Assembly (NCBI GenBank): GCA_947490035.1
Contig: CANLGS010000025.1
Coordinates: forward strand, 1 to 15,061
Length of the DNA stretch: 15,061 nt
Direction of reading: 5' to 3'
From: Gemmataceae bacterium
GTDB lineage: Bacteria; Planctomycetota; Planctomycetia; Gemmatales; Gemmataceae
Shown: positions 7,085-13,987 of the stretch, piece after piece
Layout: each line of letters starts with the position of its first letter
How positions within the stretch are numbered: position 1 is the stretch's first letter
Program-made: the position numbers and the translations under genes
Notes under the pieces: generated by a model
Database searches by the model: none
The model's input: only the letters and a program-made list of their open reading frames with translations
Told to the model about the DNA's origin: nothing

Positions 7085-8560
7085 ATGCCGATCACGTTGG
7101 GTTGCCCGTCGTGCGGGAAGCGGTTCCGGGCGCGGGACGAGTCCGCGGGTAAGAAGGTGAAGTGCCCGTACTGCCAGGCGGCGGTGCCGGTGCCCTCGGC
7201 CGAAGAGTCGGCCACGGCCGGCGCGCCGACGGCCCCGCTGCCGCCGCCTCCGCCGCCGTTCAACCCGCCGGCGCACTCCGGCCCGCCGCCGCGCCCGGCG
7301 TCGCCGCCTCCGGCGCCCGTGGTCGCGTCGCCCGACGACTGGGGCGCGCTGCCCGGTCCGACCGCGCCGGTGCCGACATCTTCCCCGCAGCCGTCCGCCG
7401 CGCCGCCGCCCGAACCCTCGCCGGAAATGGAACCCGAACCGAACCCGTTCCCGGCCGCGACTCCGCGCGACCGCGGCCGCGGCGACAAGCCGCGCCCGAA
7501 GCCGGCCAAGCCCGAAGCGAAGAAGAAGAAGGACGAGCCGACGCCCGAAGAGGTGCTGGCGAACAAGTGGGCGGCGGTGCGGCGCGGGCTGTTCTGGGTG
7601 CAGTTCTCGCTGCTGTTCTTCGCGCTGCTCGGGTTCGTCGGGTTCGGCAAGGCGGTGTACACGAAGTCCGTCGGCCCGCTGCCCAAGGGCGAAGGCTGGA
7701 TTCAGATCGACGGGTACATCAACAGCGCCGACGTGAACTCGATCCCGCTGTCGAAGACGGACGAGATCAACCTGCTCGTGTACGCGCTGCCGGTCCTGAT
7801 GGGCGGGTTCCTGCTGACCATCGGCCGGCTGTTCAGCGGTCGCGGCCCGCGGAACAGCGGCACGCGGGGGTTGATCTTCCTCAGCGGGGTGCTCACGCTG
7901 GTCGCGTTCGTCGCGCTGGCGGCGTCGGTCGTGTGCGAGAAGGTGGGGTTCGAGGAGGGCCAGTGGGCAACGCTGACGGTGCTGATCGCCGCGCCGTTGG
8001 CGGAGTTCTGGTTCCTCACCGGTCTGACCGCGAGCGGGCTGGCCCTGAATCGCCCGGGCGTCGCGCGGGCAGTTGGGTTCGTGGGTTTTGTGGGGTTCGT
8101 GGGTATCGTGATCGCCGCCCTCGTGCTGATCCCCGCGCTGGAGAAGGTAGCCTGGAACCAGTACGTGGTGCAGACCGGGCGCCCGAAGGAGAAGGAAACG
8201 CCCCCGCCGCCTCCGGTGCCGAAGGCTCCTCAGCCGGAACCGAAGAATCCGCCGAAGAATCCGCCGAAGAATCCGCCGCCCGCTCTTCCGAAGGATCCGC
8301 AACCACCCATCCCCGTAAAGGAAGTGGACCCGGCTCTGGTCGAATGGCGGATGTACGAGCAGGCCGCGCTGATGCTCGGCTGGCTGATCCTGATCGCCTC
8401 GTACTCGCGCGCGGTGCGCGGCGTGCGCGGCGCGGCCCTCGAGTTCATCCAGACGGTGGAAGACAAGGACGACGAGAAGGGTGACGGGAAGAACGCCCGG
8501 ACGGACGAAGAAAAGAGCGAAGGTAAGAAAGACGGGAAGAGGAACGGGACGGGCGCATGA
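7085..8560 (+). CDS. Zinc-ribbon, proline-rich, multi-pass membrane protein
   Basis: The 491-residue protein starts with a zinc ribbon: Cys7 and Cys10 (CPSC), then Cys27 and Cys30 (CPYC). This N-terminal type is very common in Gemmataceae. A long Pro/Ala/Glu-rich linker (about 38-150) with a basic lysine patch (145-149) follows. About six membrane segments come next (roughly 168-190, 228-248, 262-283, 296-320, 328-352 and 424-442). Between the last two lies another proline-rich stretch with PKNPPKNPPKNPP, encoded by tandem 12-base repeats near 8242-8277. The tail is highly charged (D/E/K/G-rich). The start at 7085 has GGGAG (7071-7075) upstream and places the zinc ribbon at the N-terminus, as usual. 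The stop overlaps the next start (ATGA), so translation is probably coupled. The function is unknown. Confidence 0.8.
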   Translation: MPITLGCPSCGKRFRARDESAGKKVKCPYCQAAVPVPSAEESATAGAPTAPLPPPPPPFNPPAHSGPPPRPASPPPAPVVASPDDWGALPGPTAPVPTSSPQPSAAPPPEPSPEMEPEPNPFPAATPRDRGRGDKPRPKPAKPEAKKKKDEPTPEEVLANKWAAVRRGLFWVQFSLLFFALLGFVGFGKAVYTKSVGPLPKGEGWIQIDGYINSADVNSIPLSKTDEINLLVYALPVLMGGFLLTIGRLFSGRGPRNSGTRGLIFLSGVLTLVAFVALAASVVCEKVGFEEGQWATLTVLIAAPLAEFWFLTGLTASGLALNRPGVARAVGFVGFVGFVGIVIAALVLIPALEKVAWNQYVVQTGRPKEKETPPPPPVPKAPQPEPKNPPKNPPKNPPPALPKDPQPPIPVKEVDPALVEWRMYEQAALMLGWLILIASYSRAVRGVRGAALEFIQTVEDKDDEKGDGKNARTDEEKSEGKKDGKRNGTGA

Positions 8561-8877
8561 CGGTCGCTGCTTGTCGGGGCTGCGGCCGGGTCATCGCGGT
8601 CAAGGCCGGTTCGTCGGCCGCGTGCCCGAACTGCGGGTGGTCGAGTGACGCCCCGCGCGCGACCAAACCGTTCCTGCCCGATCTCCGCGACGGGTTGGCG
8701 CTGGCTCGCGGAGCCAACGGTCTCTCCGTTCTTCTTTCGCTTGGGTTGCTCGGCGTTCAGGTCTTTGTCGTTTCCGTTCCCGGCCCGGATGCCGCACGGT
8801 ACGGTCTGCCGCTCGCCATCGTTTTGGGAATCGGGCTTCTGATCGCGTTGATTGGGCACTTGGCGGGGCAGTTCTAA
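8557..8877 (+). CDS. Zinc-ribbon membrane protein, N-terminal part of a gene cut by an in-frame TAA
   Basis: As it stands this encodes 106 residues: a zinc ribbon (Cys6, Cys9, Cys23, Cys26), a short linker and two membrane segments (about 55-73 and 83-103). It overlaps the upstream gene by four bases (ATGA), indicating an operon. The reading frame stays open after the TAA at 8875-8877 and continues with three more hydrophobic segments to 9267. Residues around the stop (IGHLAGQF, stop, CAVAPASHGATF) align with an uninterrupted stretch of the upstream paralogue (IGRLFSGRGPRNSGTRGLIF). I therefore read it as the first part of a roughly 236-codon gene. It may still make a short protein. Function unknown. 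Confidence 0.7.
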   Translation: MTVAACRGCGRVIAVKAGSSAACPNCGWSSDAPRATKPFLPDLRDGLALARGANGLSVLLSLGLLGVQVFVVSVPGPDAARYGLPLAIVLGIGLLIALIGHLAGQF

Positions 8878-9267
8878 TGTGCGGTCGCACCGGCATCGCA
8901 CGGCGCCACGTTCGCGATGGGGTCCGCGATGTGTACCGCGTTCGCGGGTCTGCTGTTCGCGTGCATGGCGCTGTCGGGTCAGTTGGGCACTGCGGTCATC
9001 GTAGCGAGCGCGCTGTTTCTGTTGGCCGTGGTGCTGTGGGTGCTGTTCTTTTGCCGGCTGGCCGTGGGTCTGGGCGACCCTAAATTTCGCGGCGCGACAC
9101 GGGCATTCGTCGCGGGCTGTGGGCTGTCGTTCTTGGTCGTCGTCGTGATGATGGCCCGTGTGACGACTGCGGATCTCGCTCGCGATCCTTCCGAAGCGAT
9201 TATCTGGCAACTGAGAGCCGGCGCGCCGGCAATGTCGTGTTTGGCGTTGGTTACCACTTCTTTCTGA
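8878..9267 (+). pseudogene. C-terminal continuation of the zinc-ribbon membrane protein after the nonsense codon
   Basis: The same frame as the preceding gene is open from directly after its TAA to the TGA at 9265-9267. It holds about three membrane segments, followed by a soluble tail with a final hydrophobic patch. The first in-frame ATG is at 8917, but no ribosome site precedes it, and 13 plausible codons between stop and ATG would be left out. Its segment FFCRLAVGLGDPKFRGATRAFV resembles FWFLTGLTASGLALNRPGVARAVGFV-type sequence in the upstream paralogue only in spacing of Leu, Pro and Arg-Ala residues. A separate gene starting at 8917 is the alternative, but I consider it less likely. Confidence 0.62.
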
Positions 9268-9350
9268 ACATCGCCGTGCGCGCCGCCTCCACCCGCTTAG
9301 CGCAGACAGCGGTCTGAACCGCGGAACACACAACCGACATGCGTTCGGAA

Positions 9351-9575
9351 TCACGCTTTCACGGGCAGCAACACGAGCGGGTCTTCGCGCACTTCGATTT
9401 CGGAGGGTCCAGGTCGGAGGTTGAGACGGAGGCGGTAGATTTGCGATCCGCCCGGTCCGAGTGGACCGCGCAACTCGATCACCCGCCCGCGCAACTTGGA
9501 ATAGCGGATCCTGACCCGGTCACCCAGTTTGAAGACGAGGGCCGGCTTCGCTTCACTCTCTTGCTGCTCTGCCAC
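9351..9575 (-). CDS. Small basic protein of unknown function with KOW-like core
   Basis: From the GTG at 9575 this encodes 74 residues. The core reads FKLGDRVRIRYSKLRGRVIELRGP, a pattern of alternating basic and hydrophobic residues with Gly that resembles a KOW or SH3-like small beta barrel, as found in some RNA- and ribosome-associated proteins. The tail LRLNLRPGPSEIEVREDPLVLLP is beta-rich. The GTG is preferred because a strong GGAGG lies eight bases upstream (minus strand, 9584-9588). An ATG at 9623 would add 16 residues but has no ribosome site and lies in a palindrome. It is divergent from the DUF2293 gene. The family is not certain and no partner can be named. Confidence 0.6.
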   Translation of the reverse strand: MAEQQESEAKPALVFKLGDRVRIRYSKLRGRVIELRGPLGPGGSQIYRLRLNLRPGPSEIEVREDPLVLLPVKA

Positions 9576-9620
9576 GGTTTTGGCCTCCAAGTCACGGAAC
9601 CCACGGCGCACGACGCAACT

Positions 9621-9634
9621 CATCGTATACGATG
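9621..9634. promoter_or_regulatory. Perfect 14-bp palindrome, possible operator
   Basis: CATCGTATACGATG reads the same on both strands. It lies in the 129-base gap between the divergent starts at 9575 and 9705, where a dimeric regulator could control both genes. It is more AT-rich than its neighbours. No matched -10 or -35 boxes are clear. That it is an operator is inference from position and symmetry. Confidence 0.4.
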
Positions 9635-9704
9635 CCGTCGAAACTTGTGGAGGCGCGGCGTCTGGCGCTTCACGCGAGCGAGTCGAACCGCCGATACTAC
9701 CTGA

Positions 9705-10400
9705 ATGAAACCGAACACCGACAGCACGACGTTCGCGCCCGGGCCGACGCCGAACACGGTTCGCGCGCCGGACGGCGCCGTTCGCACCATCCCCGACGGT
9801 TGGGTGAACGTGCCGCCCGGCGATGCGGCCCTCACGCGCCGCGTCCGCGCTGCCGGCGAGAGTTGGTCGGTCGCGGAGAATCGCGGGCGCAAGTTGTTCT
9901 CGCGCGGCGTGTGGGCGCCGGCCGACACCGTCGCGCGGGTGAAGGCGGAACTCGAAGTGGAACGCTCCACCGAGAGTTACGCCCGCAAGCGCGCGGCCGA
10001 CACCGGGCGGCGCGAGAAGGCGCAGACCGAGTACGTCGAAGAGTTCTGGCTGGCGGTGCGCACGTTCCTGAACTTCCACGCGAACCACGCCGAACTCGCC
10101 GACCGGCTCGCGCGCGTCGTCGCCGATCACGCGACGCCCGTCGGCAGCGGCACGGTCGCTCGCACCAAGCGCATCCCGGTCGAAGACCGCGCCGAAGCCG
10201 CGGTCATCGCGTGGCTGCGGCACCAGACTACCGGTTACGATTCCATGACCATCGCGCGGGTGAAGGGCAAGCGGCGCGAGGTGCGGCGGATGCTCGCGCG
10301 CCGCTCGCAGGAGTTGCTCGGGCGCTACCGCAGCGGCGACACGCCCGCCGAGGGCTGTCCACTTCAGAAGGCGCTGGCGCCTCTGGCGAAGGCGGTTTAG
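9705..10400 (+). CDS. DUF2293 domain-containing protein
   Basis: The 231-residue soluble protein ends in a DUF2293 region (about 158-215). Its signature is PVEDRAEAAVIAWLRHQTTG, then YDSMTI and KGKRREVRRMLARRSQELL, rich in conserved Arg and Lys. The N-terminal part has GWVNVPPGDAALTRRVRAAG (32-51) and GRKLFSRGVWAP (61-72). The middle is a helical basic region with HATPVGSGTVARTKRIP (142-158). Such two-part proteins occur in many bacteria. The biochemical role of the family is not established, though the basic, arginine-rich C-terminus suggests nucleic acid contact (inference). The ATG at 9705 has no clear ribosome site; it is the first start after the divergent region and leaves the conserved N-terminus intact. 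It is convergent with the zinc-ribbon gene 36 bases on. Confidence 0.82.
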   Translation: MKPNTDSTTFAPGPTPNTVRAPDGAVRTIPDGWVNVPPGDAALTRRVRAAGESWSVAENRGRKLFSRGVWAPADTVARVKAELEVERSTESYARKRAADTGRREKAQTEYVEEFWLAVRTFLNFHANHAELADRLARVVADHATPVGSGTVARTKRIPVEDRAEAAVIAWLRHQTTGYDSMTIARVKGKRREVRRMLARRSQELLGRYRSGDTPAEGCPLQKALAPLAKAV

Positions 10401-10436
10401 CGTTGGACCCGGAGGGCCAAAGGTTGCCGCGAGCGG

Positions 10437-10643
10437 TCACGCGGGAATGGCGGCGACGGCCGTCGCGCGGACCGCCCAGCCGGTCGCGGTCGCGCTGACC
10501 TTGCCGTGTTCGCCGAACACGCTCACGGTCGCGTGGCAGCGCGGGCACGCGCACTGGTACTGCGCGCAGTCGGACCCGCGCTCCGCTTCGACCTTGAACG
10601 GCCGGTTGCAGTTCTGGCACTTCGCGTCGAACAGGATGAACAT
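10437..10643 (-). CDS. Small zinc-ribbon protein
   Basis: This 68-residue protein has Cys9 and Cys12 (CQNC), then Cys33 and Cys36 (CPRC), spaced as in a single zinc ribbon, plus two extra cysteines (26 and 31). The tail is short and Ala/Val-rich (about 50-68), too short for a sure membrane segment. The start at 10643 is well supported by GGAGG on the minus strand (10651-10655), seven bases upstream; an in-frame extension would run through the repeat cluster. It resembles the zinc-ribbon N-terminal domains of larger planctomycete proteins, such as the one at 7085, but stands alone. The function is unknown; zinc binding is inferred from the cysteine spacing. Confidence 0.7.
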   Translation of the reverse strand: MFILFDAKCQNCNRPFKVEAERGSDCAQYQCACPRCHATVSVFGEHGKVSATATGWAVRATAVAAIPA

Positions 10644-10686
10644 TGTGGACCCTCCGTGGAACGGGCGAGGTTGTTGGTTTGAGTGA

Positions 10687-10832
10687 GTAGTCCTCACGCT
10701 CCGCGTGAGGTTCGGGTCAGGTGCCTTTGCCGTCACACCGTGATCGCACCTCACGCGGAGCGTGAGGACTACTCTCCCTGAAGACCCTCACGCGGAGCGT
10801 GAGGACTACTCTCCCTGAAGAACTACTCTCCC
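10687..10832. repeat. REPIN-like pair with tandemly duplicated right end
   Basis: Bases 10687-10710 and 10749-10772 are exact 24-base inverted copies, and 10786-10809 is a further identical copy of the right arm. Each contains an 8-bp hairpin (CCTCACGC and GCGTGAGG around GGA) with GTAGT at its outer 5' edge. The right arm and its trailing bases form a 37-base tandem unit (10749-10785, 10786-10822). A truncated third piece, ACTACTCTCCC, follows directly. It lies between a minus-strand start (10643) and a minus-strand stop (10836), so it may also end transcription of the downstream-strand gene. Confidence 0.88.
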
Positions 10833-10835
10833 CGC

Positions 10836-11419
10836 TTAGACTGTCTTCCGGCGGAAGCGGCGGAACAGGCCGACCAGCGGCGGCCCCAACCCGGCCAGCA
10901 CGAGCGTCGCCGGTTCGGGCACGCCCGGCGGCGGGGCCGTGACCGTGGTCGGAACCATCACCTCGGTCACGTTCGTGTCGTACCGCCGTCCGCGGACCGG
11001 GCGTTGCGCCCGACGAAGAGGCTCTGCTCGCCGGTCCCGAACTGCGACGAGGCCCAGAAGTTCCCCAGCCCGAGCTGGCCCGTGGGGATGGTCGGGCCGT
11101 TGTACGTCCAGATCAGGTTCGGGGCGGTGGGGTCGTCGAAGATGGTCACGTTGGCCGGCAGCGGGCTGACCGCGGGCGTCGAGAGGGTCCAGCCTTCGGG
11201 CGAGGCGCCGGACCCGGCGAGGAGGCCGTTGAAGTTGTAGATGCCGAAGTAGTCGCCGGCCTGGAGCTTCATGTCGCTGGGCAGGACGATGGCGTAAGTC
11301 CAGCGGAAGTTCCCGCCCTCCGGGGTGACGGTCACCGTGGTCGGGACGAGGCCCGCGTAGGCGGGGGTGGTGGCGAGTGCGGCCACGAGTACGAGGGCGA
11401 CCCGGCGGGTGCGGAACAT
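10836..11419 (-). pseudogene. PEP-CTERM secreted protein with a one-base frameshift
   Basis: The frame from the ATG at 11419 encodes a clear signal peptide (basic start, hydrophobic core, TPAYA cleavage region). A beta-rich domain without cysteines follows (GGNFRWTYAIVLPSDMKL; NLIWTYNGPTIPTGQLGLGN). It then runs into a stop at 10967. The neighbouring frame, open to 10836, carries VPEPATLVLAGLGPPLVGLF and RRFRRK, a textbook PEP-CTERM anchor (Pro-Glu-Pro, membrane segment, basic tail). The two halves join if one base is restored near 10981-10990, giving about 194 residues. PEP-CTERM proteins are exported and processed by an exosortase; the domain's own role is unknown. Either the gene is decayed or the sequence has a one-base error. 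There is only a weak purine-rich ribosome site before the start. Confidence 0.82.
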
Positions 11420-11800
11420 GGGGGTCTCTTTTGGTGCAAGGGCGGGCGAAGGCCGCGGCGGGGGTCGGCGCGAACCGGGGAATCGTGTCAACCACAAACC
11501 CGCCCGCGGCGCGACGATAATTTGGGAATGGTGTAACCGATGTGGCAACGAGCGGGTATGATGGCCGTGGGCGGAACTTCCGCCCGACAGGAACAGGTGA
11601 CAATTCCGCCGCGAACTCGATTTGTCTGCTCTTGGTTCCCTTCTGAGCTAACCCTCACAACCCCAAGACCGCCAAACCGCCGCCGCAAAGAAACCGCTCG
11701 CCCCTCTGGGCGGGCCGGGTCGCCCGCTCTTGACGGTACGCGGCACTCCGCCGCGTGCCCTTCTGCTTCCGGGCCGAATGGCCCAGTAAGGTGCGCGATC
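11420..11800. other. Intergenic region and leader upstream of the RRM gene, with two hairpins
   Basis: I see no convincing gene in these 381 bases. A 17-base palindrome lies at 11569-11585 (GGGCGGAA, C, TTCCGCCC). A second hairpin lies at 11738-11756 (ACGCGGC and GCCGCGT around ACTCC), with a CTCC loop like the other REP-type hairpins. The part after about 11590 may be the untranslated leader of the RRM gene. The region also holds the promoters for both divergent neighbours, though no clear -10 and -35 pair stands out. Confidence 0.5.
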
Positions 11801-12124
11801 GTGGGCAAGAAGTTGTACGTCGGGAACTTGGGGTACGGTGTGACGGACGATCAGCTGCGGACGATGTTCGCCCCCTACGGGAGCGTCCAGACCGCTCAGG
11901 TCATCACGGACCGGGATACCGGCCGGTCGAAGGGCTTCGGCTTCGTCGAGATGAACTCCGACCAGGAAGCTCAGGCGGCGATCGCCGGCATGAACGGCCA
12001 GATGGCCGACGGCCGCGCGCTGACCGTGAACGAGGCCAAGCCGAAGGAAGCCCGTCCGGGCGGCGGCGGTGGTGGCGGCGGCTACGGCGGCGGCGGTGGC
12101 CGCAGCGGTGGCGGCCGCTACTAA
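11801..12124 (+). CDS. Glycine-rich RRM RNA-binding protein
   Basis: The 107-residue protein is a single RNA recognition motif followed by a glycine-rich tail. RNP2 is KLYVGNL (4-10) and RNP1 is KGFGFVEM (44-51), with aromatic residues at the RNA-stacking positions (Tyr6, Phe46, Phe48). The domain runs to about residue 81. The tail (about 86-107) is nearly all Gly with Tyr, Arg and Ser, as in cyanobacterial Rbp proteins and plant glycine-rich RNA-binding proteins. It is expected to bind single-stranded RNA in the cytoplasm. Some bacterial relatives are cold-induced, but that is not shown here. The start is the GTG at 11801, with AAGGTG (11788-11793) seven bases upstream and the domain starting at once; an in-frame ATG at 11540 would add a non-conserved, arginine-rich segment. 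A strong hairpin follows the stop. Confidence 0.92.
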   Translation: MGKKLYVGNLGYGVTDDQLRTMFAPYGSVQTAQVITDRDTGRSKGFGFVEMNSDQEAQAAIAGMNGQMADGRALTVNEAKPKEARPGGGGGGGGYGGGGGRSGGGRY

Positions 12125-12140
12125 CCCCGGCGCGTGTTGA

Positions 12141-12170
12141 GGGCGGAACGCGGAAGGCCACGTTCCGCCC
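12141..12170 (+). terminator. Hairpin after the RRM gene, probable terminator
   Basis: A perfect 10-bp stem (GGGCGGAACG at 12141-12150 and CGTTCCGCCC at 12161-12170) with a 10-base loop lies 16 bases after the stop at 12124. The sequence after it (GTGTTGTGTG) is only moderately T-rich, so it is not a classic intrinsic terminator. The stem resembles GGGCGGAA of the palindrome at 11569-11585, so it may also be a repeat. Confidence 0.5.
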
Positions 12171-12196
12171 GTGTTGTGTGACAGTCGCCCGCGCGG

Positions 12197-12421
12197 TCAC
12201 TTGACCGCGACGGTCCCTTGCCCGGCGAAGGAATAGGTTTTGCCGTTGACCGCGTAGCTGAACACCACGGCTCCGTTCGGCACGGTGGTCGAGAGCGTCA
12301 CGTCGTACATGCCCGCGAGCTTCCCCGTCAGCGTCAGTTTCCCTCCGGCGGTGCTGCCCTTGGTGACGGTGACTCAGAACGCGAACCGGTTCGCGGTGCC
12401 GGGTCGCGAGGTCGTGTCGTC
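12197..12421 (-). pseudogene. Remnant of a gene with an in-frame TGA
   Basis: The minus frame from 12373 to the TGA at 12197-12199 reads as good protein. It includes GGKLTLTGKLAGMYDVTLST, then VPNGAVVFSYAVNGKTYSF and GQGTVAVK, with high G/C at third positions. Upstream, the same frame has a TGA at 12374-12376, beyond which about 15 more plausible codons continue (ending RPGTANRFAF) before the pattern fades near 12421. There is no good start in the open part. It therefore looks like the C-terminal, beta-rich end of a secreted or cell-surface type protein that has lost its 5' part. The upstream edge runs toward the HtrA promoter. The family is not recognised. Confidence 0.45.
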
Positions 12422-12537
12422 CCCCGTCGTAGGAGAGGTGCGCGGGAAACCGACGTGTGACCGGCGCGGCAAAGATTTTGCAAAGTGGCAGCGAAGGTGA
12501 CGCTCTGCCGTTGTGCGAAGTGAAGACCAATCGCCTC

Positions 12538-12546
12538 TGCTATAAT
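12538..12546 (+). promoter_or_regulatory. Extended -10 promoter of the HtrA-type protease gene
   Basis: TGCTATAAT is a perfect extended -10 (TG, one base, TATAAT) for the housekeeping sigma factor. It lies 33 bases before the ATG at 12580, in a local AT-rich dip in otherwise GC-rich DNA. There is no good -35 at the usual distance, which fits the extended -10 type. Transcription would start near 12553, giving a leader of about 27 bases with GGAG at 12568-12571. Confidence 0.62.
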
Positions 12547-12579
12547 CACTTCAAGTTACCGCACCCCGGAGCCACACCA

Positions 12580-13980
12580 ATGAAGCGCCTGCCGCTCGCC
12601 ATCGGGTTCCTCGCAATCGGTCTGTTCGGCGGGATGTACGCCACGCAGCTTTCCAGCCAACCCGCGGTGCCGGCGCTCAACCCGCCGCTGACGGGGCGCG
12701 AGTGGCAGTCGGTCGCGCCCGTCGTGAAGCGCGTCATGCCCGGCGTGGTGTGCATCGAAGGCAAGGGCCGCGCGAAGCGCGTCGCGGGCGAGGACACCGA
12801 CCCCGGCTTCGGCTCCGGCATCCTCATCGACCCAAACGGCGTCATCCTCACGTGCAACCACGTCGTCGCCGACCTCGACTCGGTCGAAGTCACCCTCAAC
12901 GACGGTCGCAAGTTCACCACCTCCGACATCCGCCTCGACCCGAAGACCGACCTCGCGCTCGTGAAGATCGAATCGAAAGACCCGCTGCCGGTCGTCGAGT
13001 TCGGCGACAGCGACGCGATGGAAGTGGGCGACCGCGTCCTCGCGATCGGCGCGCCCTTCGGCCTCACCGGGTCCGTGTCGAGCGGCATCGTGAGCGCGAA
13101 GAGCCGCAACAACTTGAAGCTGAACACGTCCGAAGACTTCCTCCAGACGGACGCCGCGATGAACCCCGGCAACAGCGGCGGGCCGCTCGTGAACATGGAC
13201 GGTCTGGTGGTCGGCCTCACGTCCGCGATCAAGACCCGCTCCGGCGGGTTCCAGGGCGTCGGCCTCGCGGTGTCGAGCAACCTCGCGAAGAAGACCGGCG
13301 CCGACCTGCTCAAGAACGGCGGCGCCCGCCGCCCGAGCTTCGGCGTCGCGGTGCGCGACCTCGACGAGGAGAGCGCGCGGAAGGCCGGCGCGAAGACGAC
13401 GAGCGGCGTGGTCGTCATGCGCGTGTTCGAGGAGTCGCCCGCGGCGAAAGCCGGCGTCACCGTCGGCGACGTGATTACGAAGATCAACGGCGAAGCGATC
13501 AAGGACACGCGCGACGTGCAGCGGATCACCGCCGCGCTGCCAGTGGGCCAAGTTGTTGACGTGCTGCTTTGGCGCGACGGCAAGTTCTACGTCGGCAAGG
13601 TGAAGGTGGAAGAGGAGCGCCGGGTGCTGAAACCCGACGCGGCGGCACCGGCGCCCCCGGCCCCAATGCCGCTGCCGGGCGGCGTGACCGCCGACATGGT
13701 CGGCCTTTCGCTGACCGACCTCACCGCCGAATCGGTCAAGAAAAACGGCTGGCCGGCGGGTCTGAAGGGCGCGGTGATTACCGACGTGAAGAAGAACAGC
13801 CTGGCGGAGAAGTCGGGCCTCGCGCGCGGGCTGATTGTGATGAAGGTGGACAAGACCGCGATCACCTCGGCCGCGACCTTCGACCAGGCGCTGCAAGCGG
13901 CGAACACCGAGAAAGGCGCGCTGTTGCACGTGCTTCGCGCAAACGGCGACGTGGACTTCGTCGTCTTGAAGTTGAAGTGA
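12580..13980 (+). CDS. HtrA/Deg-family periplasmic serine protease with two PDZ domains
   Basis: The 466-residue protein starts with a signal sequence or N-terminal anchor (about 4-22). The trypsin-fold domain (about 42-245) has the full triad: His94 in TCNHVVAD, Asp124 in KTDLALVKI and Ser199 in NPGNSGGPLVN. PDZ 1 (about 253-345) includes VVVMRVFEESPAAKAGVTVG; a Pro/Ala linker (352-368) leads to a second PDZ-like domain (370-466) with a Lys-rich SLAEKSGLARG loop. This is the DegP/DegQ/DegS architecture: ATP-independent cleavage of misfolded proteins in the cell envelope. The ATG at 12580 has GGAG eight bases upstream, and an extended -10 promoter lies at 12538-12546. It appears to be a single-gene unit, ended by a large inverted repeat seven bases after the stop. 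The degP/degQ/degS subtype cannot be decided, so no symbol is given. Confidence 0.94.
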   Translation: MKRLPLAIGFLAIGLFGGMYATQLSSQPAVPALNPPLTGREWQSVAPVVKRVMPGVVCIEGKGRAKRVAGEDTDPGFGSGILIDPNGVILTCNHVVADLDSVEVTLNDGRKFTTSDIRLDPKTDLALVKIESKDPLPVVEFGDSDAMEVGDRVLAIGAPFGLTGSVSSGIVSAKSRNNLKLNTSEDFLQTDAAMNPGNSGGPLVNMDGLVVGLTSAIKTRSGGFQGVGLAVSSNLAKKTGADLLKNGGARRPSFGVAVRDLDEESARKAGAKTTSGVVVMRVFEESPAAKAGVTVGDVITKINGEAIKDTRDVQRITAALPVGQVVDVLLWRDGKFYVGKVKVEEERRVLKPDAAAPAPPAPMPLPGGVTADMVGLSLTDLTAESVKKNGWPAGLKGAVITDVKKNSLAEKSGLARGLIVMKVDKTAITSAATFDQALQAANTEKGALLHVLRANGDVDFVVLKLK

Positions 13981-13987
13981 CGGGTTT

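Noticed and set aside
8875..8877. Recoded stop (selenocysteine or pyrrolysine)
   Set aside because: The codon is TAA, which is not used for either residue.
10687..10832. CRISPR array
   Set aside because: The repeats are 24-base palindromes with an inverted copy and identical short trailing bases instead of unique spacers; no cas genes are present.
10960..11010. Programmed ribosomal frameshift in the PEP-CTERM gene
   Set aside because: I see no slippery heptamer or convincing downstream structure at the junction; a one-base lesion or error is simpler.
12192..12209. Hairpin CGCGGTCA, CT, TGACCGCG as a terminator
   Set aside because: It overlaps the end of the minus-strand remnant and no T tract follows on either strand; it may be chance in GC-rich coding sequence.
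12556..13929. Long open frame on the minus strand opposite the HtrA gene
   Set aside because: It mirrors a GC-rich real gene, is rich in Arg, His and Ala with no domain pattern, and has no ribosome site. Similar long antisense frames lie opposite most genes here (for example 770-1636 and 7055-8302).
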